This document shows, in pieces, positions 25,827 through 33,791 of a DNA stretch of 59,726 nt (its first letter is position 1; each line of letters starts with the position of its first letter). The DNA is taken from assembly GCA_014382585.1 (NCBI GenBank), contig JACNJL010000053.1, forward strand, positions 1 to 59,726, written 5' to 3'. Source of the stretch: Limisphaerales bacterium (GTDB taxonomy: Bacteria > Verrucomicrobiota > Verrucomicrobiia > Limisphaerales > UBA1100). The position numbers were made by a program, and so were the translations under genes. The notes beneath the pieces were generated by a model. The model was given only the letters and a program-made list of their open reading frames with translations, made no database searches and was not told the DNA's origin.

Positions 25827-26933
25827 GTGAAACAGTTCATCGCCATTTTATTTTTGGTTGGCAATTTATCCGCTGCGGAGCCGTTGCCGCCGGCGAAGGT
25901 GAACACGTTGATTGAGGCGTTGGGGCGGTTGAAGCCGGCTTTGGTGAATTCAAATGCCGCGCTCAAGGAGAAGCTGAATCAAGTGCTTGATTCGGTGCGG
26001 GGCGAGGCACGTTCGGTGGCGTTGATTAAAAAATTCCAAGTGAAAGGCCGCGAAGTGGATTTGTTGGTCGTGGCGGTGAAGCACCCCAATGACCCCGCCG
26101 GTGTGGAGGCGTTGGGAATGGTGTTGGCGGGTGACGGGAAAAAAGCCGTGGCTGCGTTGCTCATCGGTAAGGATGCCAAACAAGCCGCCGCCGTGGCGCG
26201 CGCATTGGGGAACAGCAATAACCAAAAAGTCATTCCGCTGCTCGTGCCTTTGGTGACCAACGCCGAGGTGCACGTCAATGTGCGCAAGGAAGCGGTGAAG
26301 GGTTTGGCGAATTTCGAGGCTGGCGCGAAGCAATTGCTGGCGTTGGCGAAGGCGGGGAAGTTGCCACTGAGCGCGAAGTTCACTGCGAGTCTTGCATTGA
26401 GCACGGTGCGTTGGCCGGCCATCAAAGCGGAAGCGGCGAAGGTGTTGCCGCCGCTTTTGGGCGCGAATGCAACGCCGTTGCCGCCGGTGGCGGTGTTGGC
26501 CAAGCGCAAGGGCAACATTGGCAATGGCGCGAAGATTTTTCTGCGCGAAGCGGTGCAGTGCGCGCGTTGTCACAAAGTGGGCGATGCGGGAATCGAAGTG
26601 GGACCGGCATTAACGGAGATTGGTGATAAACTGCCGAAGACGGAATTGTACGCGTCCATCCTCGATCCGAGCGCGGGGATTGCCTTCGGTTACGAGGCGT
26701 GGCTGGTGTTAATGAATGACGGCAATGCCGCCTTCGGCATCATCGAAAGCGAAACGGACGATGAAATTTCAATCAAAGGCCCCACCGGCGCAGTGACGAA
26801 ACACGTGAAGGCGAATATCAAAAGCCGCGCGCAACAGCCGGTTTCGCTCATGCCGCCGGGATTGCATTTGACGTTGAAGGAAGCGGAGTTGGTGGACTTG
26901 GTTGAGTATTTGGCTTCGCTGAAGAAAAGGTAG
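25827..26933 (+). CDS. HEAT-repeat c-type cytochrome (PVC heme-binding domain)
   Basis: A 368-residue exported protein. The GTG start gives the signal peptide MKQFIAILFLVGNLSAAEP; upstream codons in the frame do not. Residues about 25-225 are HEAT-like helical repeats, followed by the PVC heme-binding cytochrome c domain with C245-x-x-C-H (QCARCHKVG), VGPALTEIGD and a final QPVSLMPPGL region holding the likely distal methionine. It should accept electrons from the dehydrogenase encoded directly upstream. In many relatives this module is fused to the dehydrogenase, so this looks like a split arrangement. Its stop codon TAG is part of a 54-bp palindromic repeat. Confidence 0.85.
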   Translation: MKQFIAILFLVGNLSAAEPLPPAKVNTLIEALGRLKPALVNSNAALKEKLNQVLDSVRGEARSVALIKKFQVKGREVDLLVVAVKHPNDPAGVEALGMVLAGDGKKAVAALLIGKDAKQAAAVARALGNSNNQKVIPLLVPLVTNAEVHVNVRKEAVKGLANFEAGAKQLLALAKAGKLPLSAKFTASLALSTVRWPAIKAEAAKVLPPLLGANATPLPPVAVLAKRKGNIGNGAKIFLREAVQCARCHKVGDAGIEVGPALTEIGDKLPKTELYASILDPSAGIAFGYEAWLVLMNDGNAAFGIIESETDDEISIKGPTGAVTKHVKANIKSRAQQPVSLMPPGLHLTLKEAELVDLVEYLASLKKR

Positions 26934-26982
26934 GGCGAGCTCTCCGAGCGCGCCGCGGCGGTTTCGGAGAAACCGCCCTACC
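26929..26982. repeat. 54-bp palindromic element, copy A
   Basis: Begins GGTAGGGCGAGCTCTCCGAG and ends TTTCGGAGAAACCGCCCTAC plus C; the ends are inverted repeats (GGTAGGGCG/CGCCCTACC) and an inner TCTCCGA/TCGGAGA pair exists. It fills the whole gap between the convergent cytochrome and HIT genes and supplies the cytochrome stop codon TAG. Confidence 0.9.
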
Positions 26983-26983
26983 C

Positions 26984-27322
26984 TCACCCCGGCGGCCAAG
27001 CCATCGCTCTCCCGCCCAAAATGTGCAGGTGCAAATGGGGGACGGTTTCGCCTCCGTCTTTGCCGTTGTTGATGACGAGGCGGAAGCCGTTTTCTTGGAG
27101 GCCAAGGTCGTCGGCGATTTCGCGGGCTTTCAAAAGTAGATGACCGAGGACTTGATGATCTTCGGGCTCGGCTTCGGCGATACGGGGGATTGGTTTTTTG
27201 GGAATCACCAACACGTGCACGGGCGCTTGCGGGTTGATGTCGTTGAAGGCGAGGACGAGGTCGTCTTCGTAGACGATGTCGGCGGGGATTTTGCGGGCGA
27301 TGATTTTCTCGAAGAGGGTCAT
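26984..27322 (-). CDS. HIT-family (HINT-like) nucleotide phosphoramidase/hydrolase
   Basis: A 112-residue protein covering the full HINT fold, from FEKIIARKIPADIVYED through NDINPQAPVHVLVIPK to the histidine triad H96-x-H98-x-H100 in HLHLHILGG. HINT proteins hydrolyse AMP-lysine or other nucleoside phosphoramidates in the cytoplasm. Its ATG overlaps the upstream TGA by one base (TGATG), so it is coupled to the 185-residue protein and through it to nrdR. Confidence 0.9.
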   Translation of the reverse strand: MTLFEKIIARKIPADIVYEDDLVLAFNDINPQAPVHVLVIPKKPIPRIAEAEPEDHQVLGHLLLKAREIADDLGLQENGFRLVINNGKDGGETVPHLHLHILGGRAMAWPPG

Positions 27323-27879
27323 CACACAATCATCAGCGTGAGCTTCGCTTGCTGTTGATGCTTGGAAACGATGTGGCGCAGGTAATCGACAATTTGATCA
27401 TTGAGCTTCTGGCAGCGCGGGCTCCATTGTTTTGCGCCGGTGAGTTTCTTGACCGCCTCGCGCAGTCCTTTTACGCGGAGCAGTTCGGGTTTGCCGTGGA
27501 GGTCGGCGTGGATTTGGTCGCGCAGGGTGCAGAAGAAAACCATCTCCAATCCTTCGCCGGCTTGATGGGCGAGATCGTGCAGATTGGTTTCGGCGGCGTC
27601 GTCATTTGAAATTTCATCATCGTCGGCCATTACTTTGAATCCAAACCCGCGCAGAATGCGTTCGAGTGCGAGCGTGAATTCACCGACCGAAACGGAGGAT
27701 TTATTTAGATCTACTTTGAAATGAAAGAGTACAGCTTCGGCCGCTTCGGTGACCATAAAGGGATCCAGCTCGTGCGCGGCATCGCCGAGTAACTCGACGG
27801 TGACGTCCTGCGCGGAGCAAGGGATGGCTTCGCCATCGGAGGTTTCAAAAACCAGGCAGTCGGTATGTAGCTGAATCAT
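27322..27879 (-). CDS. Conserved-looking protein of unknown function in the nrdR operon
   Basis: A 185-residue cytoplasmic protein without signal peptide, membrane helix or recognised motif. The N-terminal half has an ATP-cone-like rhythm (PFMVTEAAEAVLFHFKVDL, then EFTLALERILRGFGFKV), and a basic C-terminal part contains RCQKLNDQIVDYLRHIV. I do not recognise the family. It overlaps the 3' end of nrdR by 35 bases in another frame and the HIT start by one base, so the three are one transcript; a link to nucleotide metabolism is only inferred from that. Confidence 0.7.
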   Translation of the reverse strand: MIQLHTDCLVFETSDGEAIPCSAQDVTVELLGDAAHELDPFMVTEAAEAVLFHFKVDLNKSSVSVGEFTLALERILRGFGFKVMADDDEISNDDAAETNLHDLAHQAGEGLEMVFFCTLRDQIHADLHGKPELLRVKGLREAVKKLTGAKQWSPRCQKLNDQIVDYLRHIVSKHQQQAKLTLMIV

Positions 27880-28330
27880 GCTTTGTCTCGAGTTTCTTCA
27901 CGGCTTGGACGAAGTCATCGGCCTCCTCAAAGCGGCGGTACACGCTCGCGTATCGCACATAGGCCACTTGGTCAATTTCGCGGAGGCCGTTCATCACCGC
28001 CTCGCCAATCGCCATTCCGGGCACCTCCTCGGAGTATTCTTCTGAAATCGAATCATAAATACCCTGCGTGAGGTCCTCAATGACCTGTTGACTGATGGGG
28101 CGTTTTTGGCAGGCCTTGGAAATACCCGAGAGCAGTTTGTCCCGCGCAAATTCTTCACGACGCCCATCCCGTTTCACCACCATCAACCGTTGGTGTTCAA
28201 TCTGCTCGTAGGTGGTGAACCGATGCGTGCACTGGGCACACTCGCGGCGGCGGCGAATAATTGCCCCCTCCTTGGACGAGCGCGAATCAATCACCTTGTC
28301 CTCAATACATTCGCACTTAGGACAGCGCAT
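27845..28330 (-). CDS. nrdR: Transcriptional repressor NrdR
   Basis: A 161-residue protein with the full NrdR layout: N-terminal zinc ribbon with C3-x2-C6 and C31-x2-C34 (MRCPKCECIEDKVIDSR, RRRRECAQCTHRFTTYE), followed by an ATP-cone domain (about 49-139: VVKRDGRREEFARDKLLSGI, YVRYASVYRRF). NrdR binds (d)ATP and represses ribonucleotide reductase genes by binding NrdR boxes. No nrd gene is in the window. A palindrome resembling an NrdR box lies about 33 bases upstream of the start, suggesting autoregulation. Confidence 0.95.
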   Translation of the reverse strand: MRCPKCECIEDKVIDSRSSKEGAIIRRRRECAQCTHRFTTYEQIEHQRLMVVKRDGRREEFARDKLLSGISKACQKRPISQQVIEDLTQGIYDSISEEYSEEVPGMAIGEAVMNGLREIDQVAYVRYASVYRRFEEADDFVQAVKKLETKHDSATYRLPGF

Positions 28331-28362
28331 CAGTCAAATATTCCAAACCTCCTTGGCAGAAA

Positions 28363-28379
28363 GGCCACATATTGTGGCC
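28363..28379. promoter_or_regulatory. Perfect palindrome upstream of nrdR (possible NrdR box)
   Basis: GGCCACA-TAT-TGTGGCC, perfect seven-base arms. The core CACATATTGTG resembles the ACACwATATwTwGTGT form of NrdR boxes. NrdR targets usually carry two boxes and I see only one. The minus strand also carries a TTGACC further upstream, which would place the palindrome near a promoter. It could equally serve the divergent DUF721 gene. Confidence 0.4.
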
Positions 28380-28590
28380 AGCAAAGAAGTACCACACAGC
28401 AACTTGTGCGGTCAAGCATTCAAGCGTTGTCTCTTATTAACAGCGTGCTGATTTGTTCGCGCCTATTCGCAGTTTGCTCCCGTGAAGTTCCCGCCGAATT
28501 GGCAATCACAAGTTTGAATAACGTGAGCTTCGCGAAGAAAGAAAGTTGGCCGACACTCGGCGCGTTGTGCAAACCAAACGAACTCAACCG

Positions 28591-28971
28591 ATGAGCGCGT
28601 CACCGCCCACCCGGGCGGCACGAAGCGTGCTCGCCGCGTGGCGGGGTATTGACCTCAGCGAACAAGAGCGCGCTCGTTCTGACCGCGCGCGGTCTCCCGC
28701 CCACCTGATGCCTAACGTGATGAAACGGTTGGGGTTGGACCAACGTCGGCGCGAGGCGGAGGTGGCCAAAGTGTGGCGCAACCTCATCGACCCCAGCGTG
28801 ACCGCGCACGCGGAGCCTGCCGGCATTCACAAAGGCACGCTGTTTGTAAATGTGGACAGCAACGTGTGGCTTAGCGAAATCGTGCGCTACCGTCGGCACG
28901 AAATTTTGGAACGGTTACAAAACGCATTCGGAGCAGAATTCATCGCGCGTATTTCGTTCCGTGTCGGGTAG
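28591..28971 (+). CDS. DUF721 protein (DciA-like)
   Basis: A 126-residue protein with a DUF721 domain in the C-terminal two-thirds (VAKVWRNLIDPSVTAHAEP, GTLFVNVDSNVWLSEI, RHEILERLQNAFG). DciA, the best-studied member, loads the replicative helicase DnaB in bacteria without DnaC; whether this one does so is inferred. The start was chosen at MSASPPT; the frame is open 45 bases further upstream. The 260 bp between it and nrdR hold the palindrome above and no other gene. Confidence 0.75.
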   Translation: MSASPPTRAARSVLAAWRGIDLSEQERARSDRARSPAHLMPNVMKRLGLDQRRREAEVAKVWRNLIDPSVTAHAEPAGIHKGTLFVNVDSNVWLSEIVRYRRHEILERLQNAFGAEFIARISFRVG

Positions 28972-28992
28972 GGCGTGGTCTTTGGATCCGGC

Positions 28993-29802
28993 CTATTCTT
29001 CACGGATTAAATTTTCGTACCCCTCACGGAACGTCGGGAACCGCAACTTCCATCCCAGTGCCTTGAGTTTCGCATTGCGCACGCGCTTGCTCGTGGCCAC
29101 CCGCTTGCGGGAAACCCGTTCCCCTTCCGGTGGCATGGATTTTTCCAAGCGCGATGCGAGCCATTTGAAAAACGCGAGTTGCGTGACCGGTTCGTCATCG
29201 GCCACGTTGTAAATTCCCGGCGCCAATTTTATCGCGGCGAGGATGGCGCCCACCACGTCATCGCGGTGGATCATATTAATCCAACGTTTGCCGCCTTCGG
29301 TGAGCACGGCTTCGCCTCTCAAGAATTGTCGAAAAAGATATCCCCGTTTCGGTCCGTAAATCCCCGCCACGCGAAGCACGGTGGCGGCTTGCGTGGCGTT
29401 GAGAAATAATGCTTCTGCCTCGCGCAACACCGGCCCGTCAACGGGGCTAGCTTCATCTACCCACGCGCTGTCGGTTTGGGGATACACGCTCGTGCTGCTG
29501 GTGAAGAGCACGCGTGTTGTTGAGTCGCCCAGCCAATCAAGCAGGTTTTTTGTGCCGTCCACAAACACCGCGCGATGCGTTTCGGCATCACCGCGAGCGG
29601 AGGATACGGTGTTGATTACCCAATCAAAATTACGCGGCAACGCATCGAGTGCACCGGCCTCGGTGATGTCGAGCGCGTGCGACGTGATGCCTTCGGCGGT
29701 GAAATTCGTTCGCCGTACGCCGTGGACTTCGTGGCCCATTTCGGCTAGAGCCTTTCCTAATGGAAGGCCGACGTAGCCGCAACCGATAAGGAAGATTCGC
29801 AT
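28993..29802 (-). CDS. NAD-dependent epimerase/dehydratase-like SDR protein
   Basis: A 269-residue extended Rossmann protein with the nucleotide-binding GCGYVGLPLG at the N-terminus and the SDR strand FTSSTSVYPQ. The usual YxxxK catalytic lysine is not evident after the tyrosine, as in the YeeZ-like atypical SDR group, so the activity may differ from classical epimerases. The C-terminus has the family's RWINMIHRDDVVGAI and basic SKRVRNAKLKALGW segments. It is the last gene of a three-gene operon behind DtxR and a zincin, one base after the zincin stop. Confidence 0.8.
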   Translation of the reverse strand: MRIFLIGCGYVGLPLGKALAEMGHEVHGVRRTNFTAEGITSHALDITEAGALDALPRNFDWVINTVSSARGDAETHRAVFVDGTKNLLDWLGDSTTRVLFTSSTSVYPQTDSAWVDEASPVDGPVLREAEALFLNATQAATVLRVAGIYGPKRGYLFRQFLRGEAVLTEGGKRWINMIHRDDVVGAILAAIKLAPGIYNVADDEPVTQLAFFKWLASRLEKSMPPEGERVSRKRVATSKRVRNAKLKALGWKLRFPTFREGYENLIREE

Positions 29803-29803
29803 T

Positions 29804-30178
29804 TCAGTCTAAGTTCCGTTCTTCGAGGTCATCCTCGTCGAAGCCGAAGTAGTGGCCGAGTTCGTGGAGGTAGGTGATGCGGACTTCGTCGAGGTAAACG
29901 GCTTCGTCGTCCCCGGCGAATTGCCAGAGGTTTTCGAGGAAGAGAATAATTTGCGTGGGTTGTGGATGGCTGCTGGGCGGGTCAGCCATGGATTCGCCGA
30001 GAAAAAGGCCGAGGGTGTCCGGCGCGATGCCGTCGGCGACGAGGCCGTCGTTGGGGAGGGGTTCAAGGGTGACGACCACGGCTTCAGCGGCAGGGCGCAG
30101 CGTGTCGGGCAGTGTGTCGATGGCGGTTTGCACTTCGGTCCGCGCGAGGTCGAGCAGGCGGTCGAAGTTGGGAGTCAT
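29804..30178 (-). CDS. Small zincin-like metallopeptidase (DUF1025/Zincin_1 family)
   Basis: A 124-residue cytoplasmic protein with the HExxH zinc site H105-E-L-G-H109 and a downstream glutamate (FGFDEDDLEER). The preceding DEVRITYLHELGHYFG matches the 'metallopeptidase family protein' group whose physiological substrate is unknown. Its ATG overlaps the DtxR stop (four bases), so synthesis is coupled to the metal-dependent regulator; zinc or manganese responsiveness is an inference. Confidence 0.85.
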   Translation of the reverse strand: MTPNFDRLLDLARTEVQTAIDTLPDTLRPAAEAVVVTLEPLPNDGLVADGIAPDTLGLFLGESMADPPSSHPQPTQIILFLENLWQFAGDDEAVYLDEVRITYLHELGHYFGFDEDDLEERNLD

Positions 30179-30675
30179 GGCTTCGGGGAGGTTTTGCCGG
30201 AGTTACGGGAAGATTGAAACCGGGTGAGGGTTTTGGGGTTTTGTTGGAAAAATTCAGTGAGGTCGGCGAAGGTTTTTAGGGTGTCGGGGCTGAGATGATG
30301 CTCGATGCCTTCGATGTCGCGCGCTTGGGTTTCGTCGTCTAGGCCGAAGAGGGTGAAAAAACTGGCGAGCACGATGTGGCGATCGCGAATGCGCAGGGCC
30401 ACGGCGCGGCCTGCATCGGTGAGGGTGATGGAACGGTATTTTTCGTAACGCAGATAGCCGTCGTCAGCGAGTTTTTGCACCATACTGGTGACGCTCGGCT
30501 GGCCGACGTTGAGCGATTGGGCGATGTCGGCCACGTGCGCGGAGCCTTTGGCCTCGATGAGCTCGTGGATGCGCTCGAGATAATCCTCGGCGCTTTGGCT
30601 GGGCTTGGTAAGGCTGGCTGGCGTGGCGGGCACGGGTGGAGGGTAAGTTACGTGGGCGAAGCTGGCAACGTGCAT
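30175..30675 (-). CDS. DtxR/MntR-family metal-dependent transcriptional regulator
   Basis: A 166-residue protein. The winged HTH covers about 25-90 (AEDYLERIHELIEAKGSAHV, QPSVTSMVQKLADDGYLRYE), followed by the dimerisation/metal-binding domain with the expected acid/His positions (ARDIEGIEHHLSPDTL). No C-terminal SH3 domain is present, so it resembles MntR rather than DtxR. It should repress metal-uptake genes when bound to Mn2+ or Fe2+. The start is the ATG of MHVASFAH; the frame extends far upstream through the divergent channel gene. The 67-bp divergent gap to that gene must hold both promoters. Confidence 0.85.
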   Translation of the reverse strand: MHVASFAHVTYPPPVPATPASLTKPSQSAEDYLERIHELIEAKGSAHVADIAQSLNVGQPSVTSMVQKLADDGYLRYEKYRSITLTDAGRAVALRIRDRHIVLASFFTLFGLDDETQARDIEGIEHHLSPDTLKTFADLTEFFQQNPKTLTRFQSSRNSGKTSPKP

Positions 30676-30742
30676 TTTGCTTGAGGAAATGGCGGGTCGG
30701 GTATAGGTTAATTGAAAGGGGCGGCAGTATCGTCCCGCAGCG

Positions 30743-31798
30743 ATGGAGGCCACCCAATCAGCGGAAGACATCATTGGCGCGTTGCGGCGTGCCAAGGAAA
30801 CAGGTGAGCCGTTGGGGCCGGAGCTGCTTGATTTGCGTGGGGTGCGGTTTACCGATGCGGATCTTTCGGGGCTGGATTTGACGGGTTGCAATTTTTCCGA
30901 TTGCGAGATGAGCCGGTGCAATCTTTCCGGCGCGTGTTGCCCGAGCGCAAACTTCAACGGGGCTAAACTTTACAAGGCTACCTTGGATGGCGCGGAATTT
31001 CTCGGCACCACGTTTCGTGGCGCGAACCTCACTGAATGCAAAGCGCTCAAGACGGGGTTTGGCATGACCGATTTCACGGATGCCAATTGCTACCACGCGA
31101 AAATGGAGGACGCCACATTCGTGGAGGCACAAATTCGAAACGTCGATTTCCGCGCAGCCAAGATGGCGCGCACGCGATTGTACGAGGCGGATCTTGAGCG
31201 CACGGATTTTGACCAAGCCGACCTCAGCGATGCGGACTTGCGGGCGACCAACATCGAAGGCGTAAATTTCCGCAACACCTCATTGCGCGGCTCGCAGCTG
31301 CGCGAGGTGCAAAACTACACGCGCGCCGATTGGATTGGCGCGGACATTCGTGACATCGACTTCGCCGGCGCGTATCTCGTGCGCCAGCACATTATCGATG
31401 AAAATTTTCTGTACGAATACAAACACCAAAGCAAGATCACGCGCTGCGTTTACTATGTCTGGAAATGGACCAGCAACTGCGGCCGCAGCCTGACGCGCTG
31501 GGGATTGTTCCTCACGCTGAACGTGCTGCTCTTCGCCTTCATTTACTGGGCGCTCGATCAATGGGCCAAGCCGGCTGGCGGCGGCAGCCATCTTAAAGGC
31601 ATTGAGGAATTGGGCGGCGACTTTATTCCGTACCTTTATTATAGCGTGGTCACCTTCACCACACTCGGCTACGGCGACGTGTCGCCCACTTCGGCGATTG
31701 GGCAGGGAGTGCTGATTGTGCATATTGCCTTTGGCTATTTGGGATTGGGCGCGCTATTGTCTATCCTTGCTACTAAATTTGCCTCACGCGGACATTGA
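30743..31798 (+). CDS. Pentapeptide-repeat protein fused to a two-helix K+ channel
   Basis: A 351-residue protein. Residues about 30-210 are pentapeptide repeats (A(D/N)LxG units such as ADLSGLDLTGCNF, ANLTECK, ADLSDADLRATNI) that fold as a quadrilateral beta-helix. A two-helix channel follows: TM1 about 252-271, pore with the K+ filter TTLGYGD (306-312), TM2 about 318-343. A cytoplasmic beta-helix attached to a KcsA-like pore suggests a gating or scaffold function. It is divergent from the DtxR regulator and followed three bases later by an HDOD gene. Confidence 0.88.
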   Translation: MEATQSAEDIIGALRRAKETGEPLGPELLDLRGVRFTDADLSGLDLTGCNFSDCEMSRCNLSGACCPSANFNGAKLYKATLDGAEFLGTTFRGANLTECKALKTGFGMTDFTDANCYHAKMEDATFVEAQIRNVDFRAAKMARTRLYEADLERTDFDQADLSDADLRATNIEGVNFRNTSLRGSQLREVQNYTRADWIGADIRDIDFAGAYLVRQHIIDENFLYEYKHQSKITRCVYYVWKWTSNCGRSLTRWGLFLTLNVLLFAFIYWALDQWAKPAGGGSHLKGIEELGGDFIPYLYYSVVTFTTLGYGDVSPTSAIGQGVLIVHIAFGYLGLGALLSILATKFASRGH

Positions 31799-31801
31799 AC
31801 G

Positions 31802-32641
31802 ATGTTTTCCTTTTTCAAAAACAAGGATCCCCACGCGCGGCTGCACGAAATTCTGGGTGACTACGAATTGCCCAAGTTTCGCAAAACCGTTTTGGAAGCC
31901 TTGCGCCGCCTGCGCGATCCCGGTGCTTCCTCCGCGCACATCGCCGAAGTCATGGCGCTGGATCCCGACCTCACCTCGCGCGTGATGCGCACGGTGAACT
32001 CAACCGCCTACGCCCCGCGCACCCCCATCAAAAGCCTCGACCACGCCGTGACGATGCTTGGCAAATCCGAGCTCGAACGCATTGTGATGATGCTCGGCGC
32101 AAAATTGGCCGTGCCCGGCAACGTACCCAAATATTTGGACATGACCGCCTTTTGGCAACGCGCCGGACGGCGGGCCGTCATTGCCCGCGAGCTGGCCGAT
32201 ATGACCGCGCCGCCATTGGCCGGCCTGTGTTTCTCCGCCGGTTTCTTGGAAGACTTTAGCGTGCCGATCATCGCCGCCAGCAAAGGCCGCGAGTACGCTA
32301 GAATTTATCAAGCCTCCGCCGAGAGCGAAAAGCCGTTGCACGAATTGGAGAAGGAAGCCTTCGGCTGGGACCACGCCGAGCTGGGCGCATTGGTGTGCAA
32401 CGAATGGGAAATGCCTGAAGACATTGGCGCGGCTATCAGCGCGCAGAACGATCCGGACAGTGAGATGCGGCCTGACCCGATTTTTTATGTGCACGATCTG
32501 GAAACGCAGGAAGACGAGACGTGGCGCGATCATTTCAAGCAACAAGTCCTCACCCAATACGACGTGACCGAAAAGGCATTGAACCGGGTACTCGATGACG
32601 CAGAGACCAAAGCCAGAGATTTGGTGCGGTTGATTGCCTGA
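31802..32641 (+). CDS. HDOD-domain protein
   Basis: A 279-residue soluble protein with a single HDOD domain (about 15-215: YELPKFRKTVLEAL, IAEVMALDPDLTSRVMRTVNS, SLDHAVTMLGKSEL). HDOD proteins lack the HD metal site and act as signalling partners rather than enzymes. It is almost certainly co-transcribed with the upstream channel gene. No other output domain is visible. Confidence 0.85.
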   Translation: MFSFFKNKDPHARLHEILGDYELPKFRKTVLEALRRLRDPGASSAHIAEVMALDPDLTSRVMRTVNSTAYAPRTPIKSLDHAVTMLGKSELERIVMMLGAKLAVPGNVPKYLDMTAFWQRAGRRAVIARELADMTAPPLAGLCFSAGFLEDFSVPIIAASKGREYARIYQASAESEKPLHELEKEAFGWDHAELGALVCNEWEMPEDIGAAISAQNDPDSEMRPDPIFYVHDLETQEDETWRDHFKQQVLTQYDVTEKALNRVLDDAETKARDLVRLIA

Positions 32642-32764
32642 GTGCCATCAGCGCCTCCTTTAATCCGCGCCAAAAGAGCCGGTTCGGGCTGCATTGAGGG
32701 CTCGCTTCAAAAGGTCCGAAAAAACTGGCCTCAAAACTAATTTTCAATTTTTTCAGAAAAAGCT

Positions 32765-32780
32765 TGTGAAAAGTTTCACA
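32765..32780. promoter_or_regulatory. CRP/FNR-family operator upstream of the ATP synthase operon
   Basis: TGTGAAAAGTTTCACA contains the exact CRP half-sites TGTGA-N6-TCACA and is a perfect palindrome except for the central two bases. It lies 66 bases before the atpB ATG, preceded by an AT-rich tract. The surrounding 205-bp gap holds nothing else but a small hairpin (CGCCC/GGGCG) near the start codon. That a CRP/FNR-type factor binds here is inferred. Confidence 0.5.
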
Positions 32781-32846
32781 CACCCTATTTTGGCCGCGCT
32801 TTAGATTGTTTTCCCGCCCGTTTTGGGCGCAAAAAGCACTATTTTG

Positions 32847-33791
32847 ATGCAAATGCAGAGGATATTGGTCGCCCTATTCCTGTTTCTCGCGATCCCTCTG
32901 GCTCTGGCCGAAAAACCGTCTTCCGACGAAAATCAGCCCGTGAGCCACGAGGAAGGCCATTCTGCGTCCGCCCACGGCGAGCACGCCGAAGGGCTTTCAG
33001 CTCACGCACCGGTGATTTATGAGGTGGGGCCGCTGCAAATTACTAACTCTATGTTTGTCACGATGATCGTGGCGTTGGGGATTATCATTGTGGCGCAGCT
33101 GGCTACGAGAAAAGTGCGGCTGATCCCTGCCGGCCTGCAAAATTTTGTGGAGTATCTTGTGGAAGGGCTTTACGGATTTTTCGAAAGCATCGTGGGGCCG
33201 CAGATGGTGAAGCAAACGTTTTGGTTCTTCGGCACGATCTTTATTTTCATTTTATTTTCCAACTGGTTCGGTCTCATTCCCGGAATGGGCACGATGGGCT
33301 GGGGCTTGGATGATCACGGCCACTTCGCCGAGCCGCTGATGCGCGGGGTGAATGCGGATCTCAACATGACCCTCGCGATGGCCGCGCTCTTTATGATTCT
33401 GTGGCTTTATTGGAGCCTCAAAGCGATTGGCGCGGGTGGGTTTTTGGGCCACATCTTTAATGTCAAAGGGCACGGATCGGGCTTCTTTGGAGTATTCCTT
33501 GTGATTGTGTTCATCTTTGTGGGCCTCATCGAGGTGGTCTCCATTGGCGTGCGGCCGGTGGCATTGACCTTCCGGCTCTACGGCAACGTGTTTGCCGGTG
33601 AAAATATTTTGGAAACAGTGATGAAGCTTGGCGGGCCGTACTTTGGTTGGCTGGCGGTGTTGCCGTTTTATCTGCTGGAAATTTTGGTGGGCCTCGTGCA
33701 GGCGCTTGTGTTTGCTCTGCTCACCTCGGTGTTCACCGCGCTGATGTGCGAGCATCACGACGACGACCACAGCGAGGAACACGCGCACTAA
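32847..33791 (+). CDS. atpB: ATP synthase F0 subunit a
   Basis: A 314-residue polytopic membrane protein. The essential arginine of the proton half-channel is in RPVALTFRLYGNVFAGE and the last helices match subunit a (LLEILVGLVQALVFALLTSVF). The N-terminus is signal-like (RILVALFLFLAIPLALAE) followed by a His/Glu-rich periplasmic stretch. I start at the first ATG of MQMQRIL; an upstream TTG would add eight residues. First gene of the operon; no atpI precedes it. Confidence 0.93.
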   Translation: MQMQRILVALFLFLAIPLALAEKPSSDENQPVSHEEGHSASAHGEHAEGLSAHAPVIYEVGPLQITNSMFVTMIVALGIIIVAQLATRKVRLIPAGLQNFVEYLVEGLYGFFESIVGPQMVKQTFWFFGTIFIFILFSNWFGLIPGMGTMGWGLDDHGHFAEPLMRGVNADLNMTLAMAALFMILWLYWSLKAIGAGGFLGHIFNVKGHGSGFFGVFLVIVFIFVGLIEVVSIGVRPVALTFRLYGNVFAGENILETVMKLGGPYFGWLAVLPFYLLEILVGLVQALVFALLTSVFTALMCEHHDDDHSEEHAH

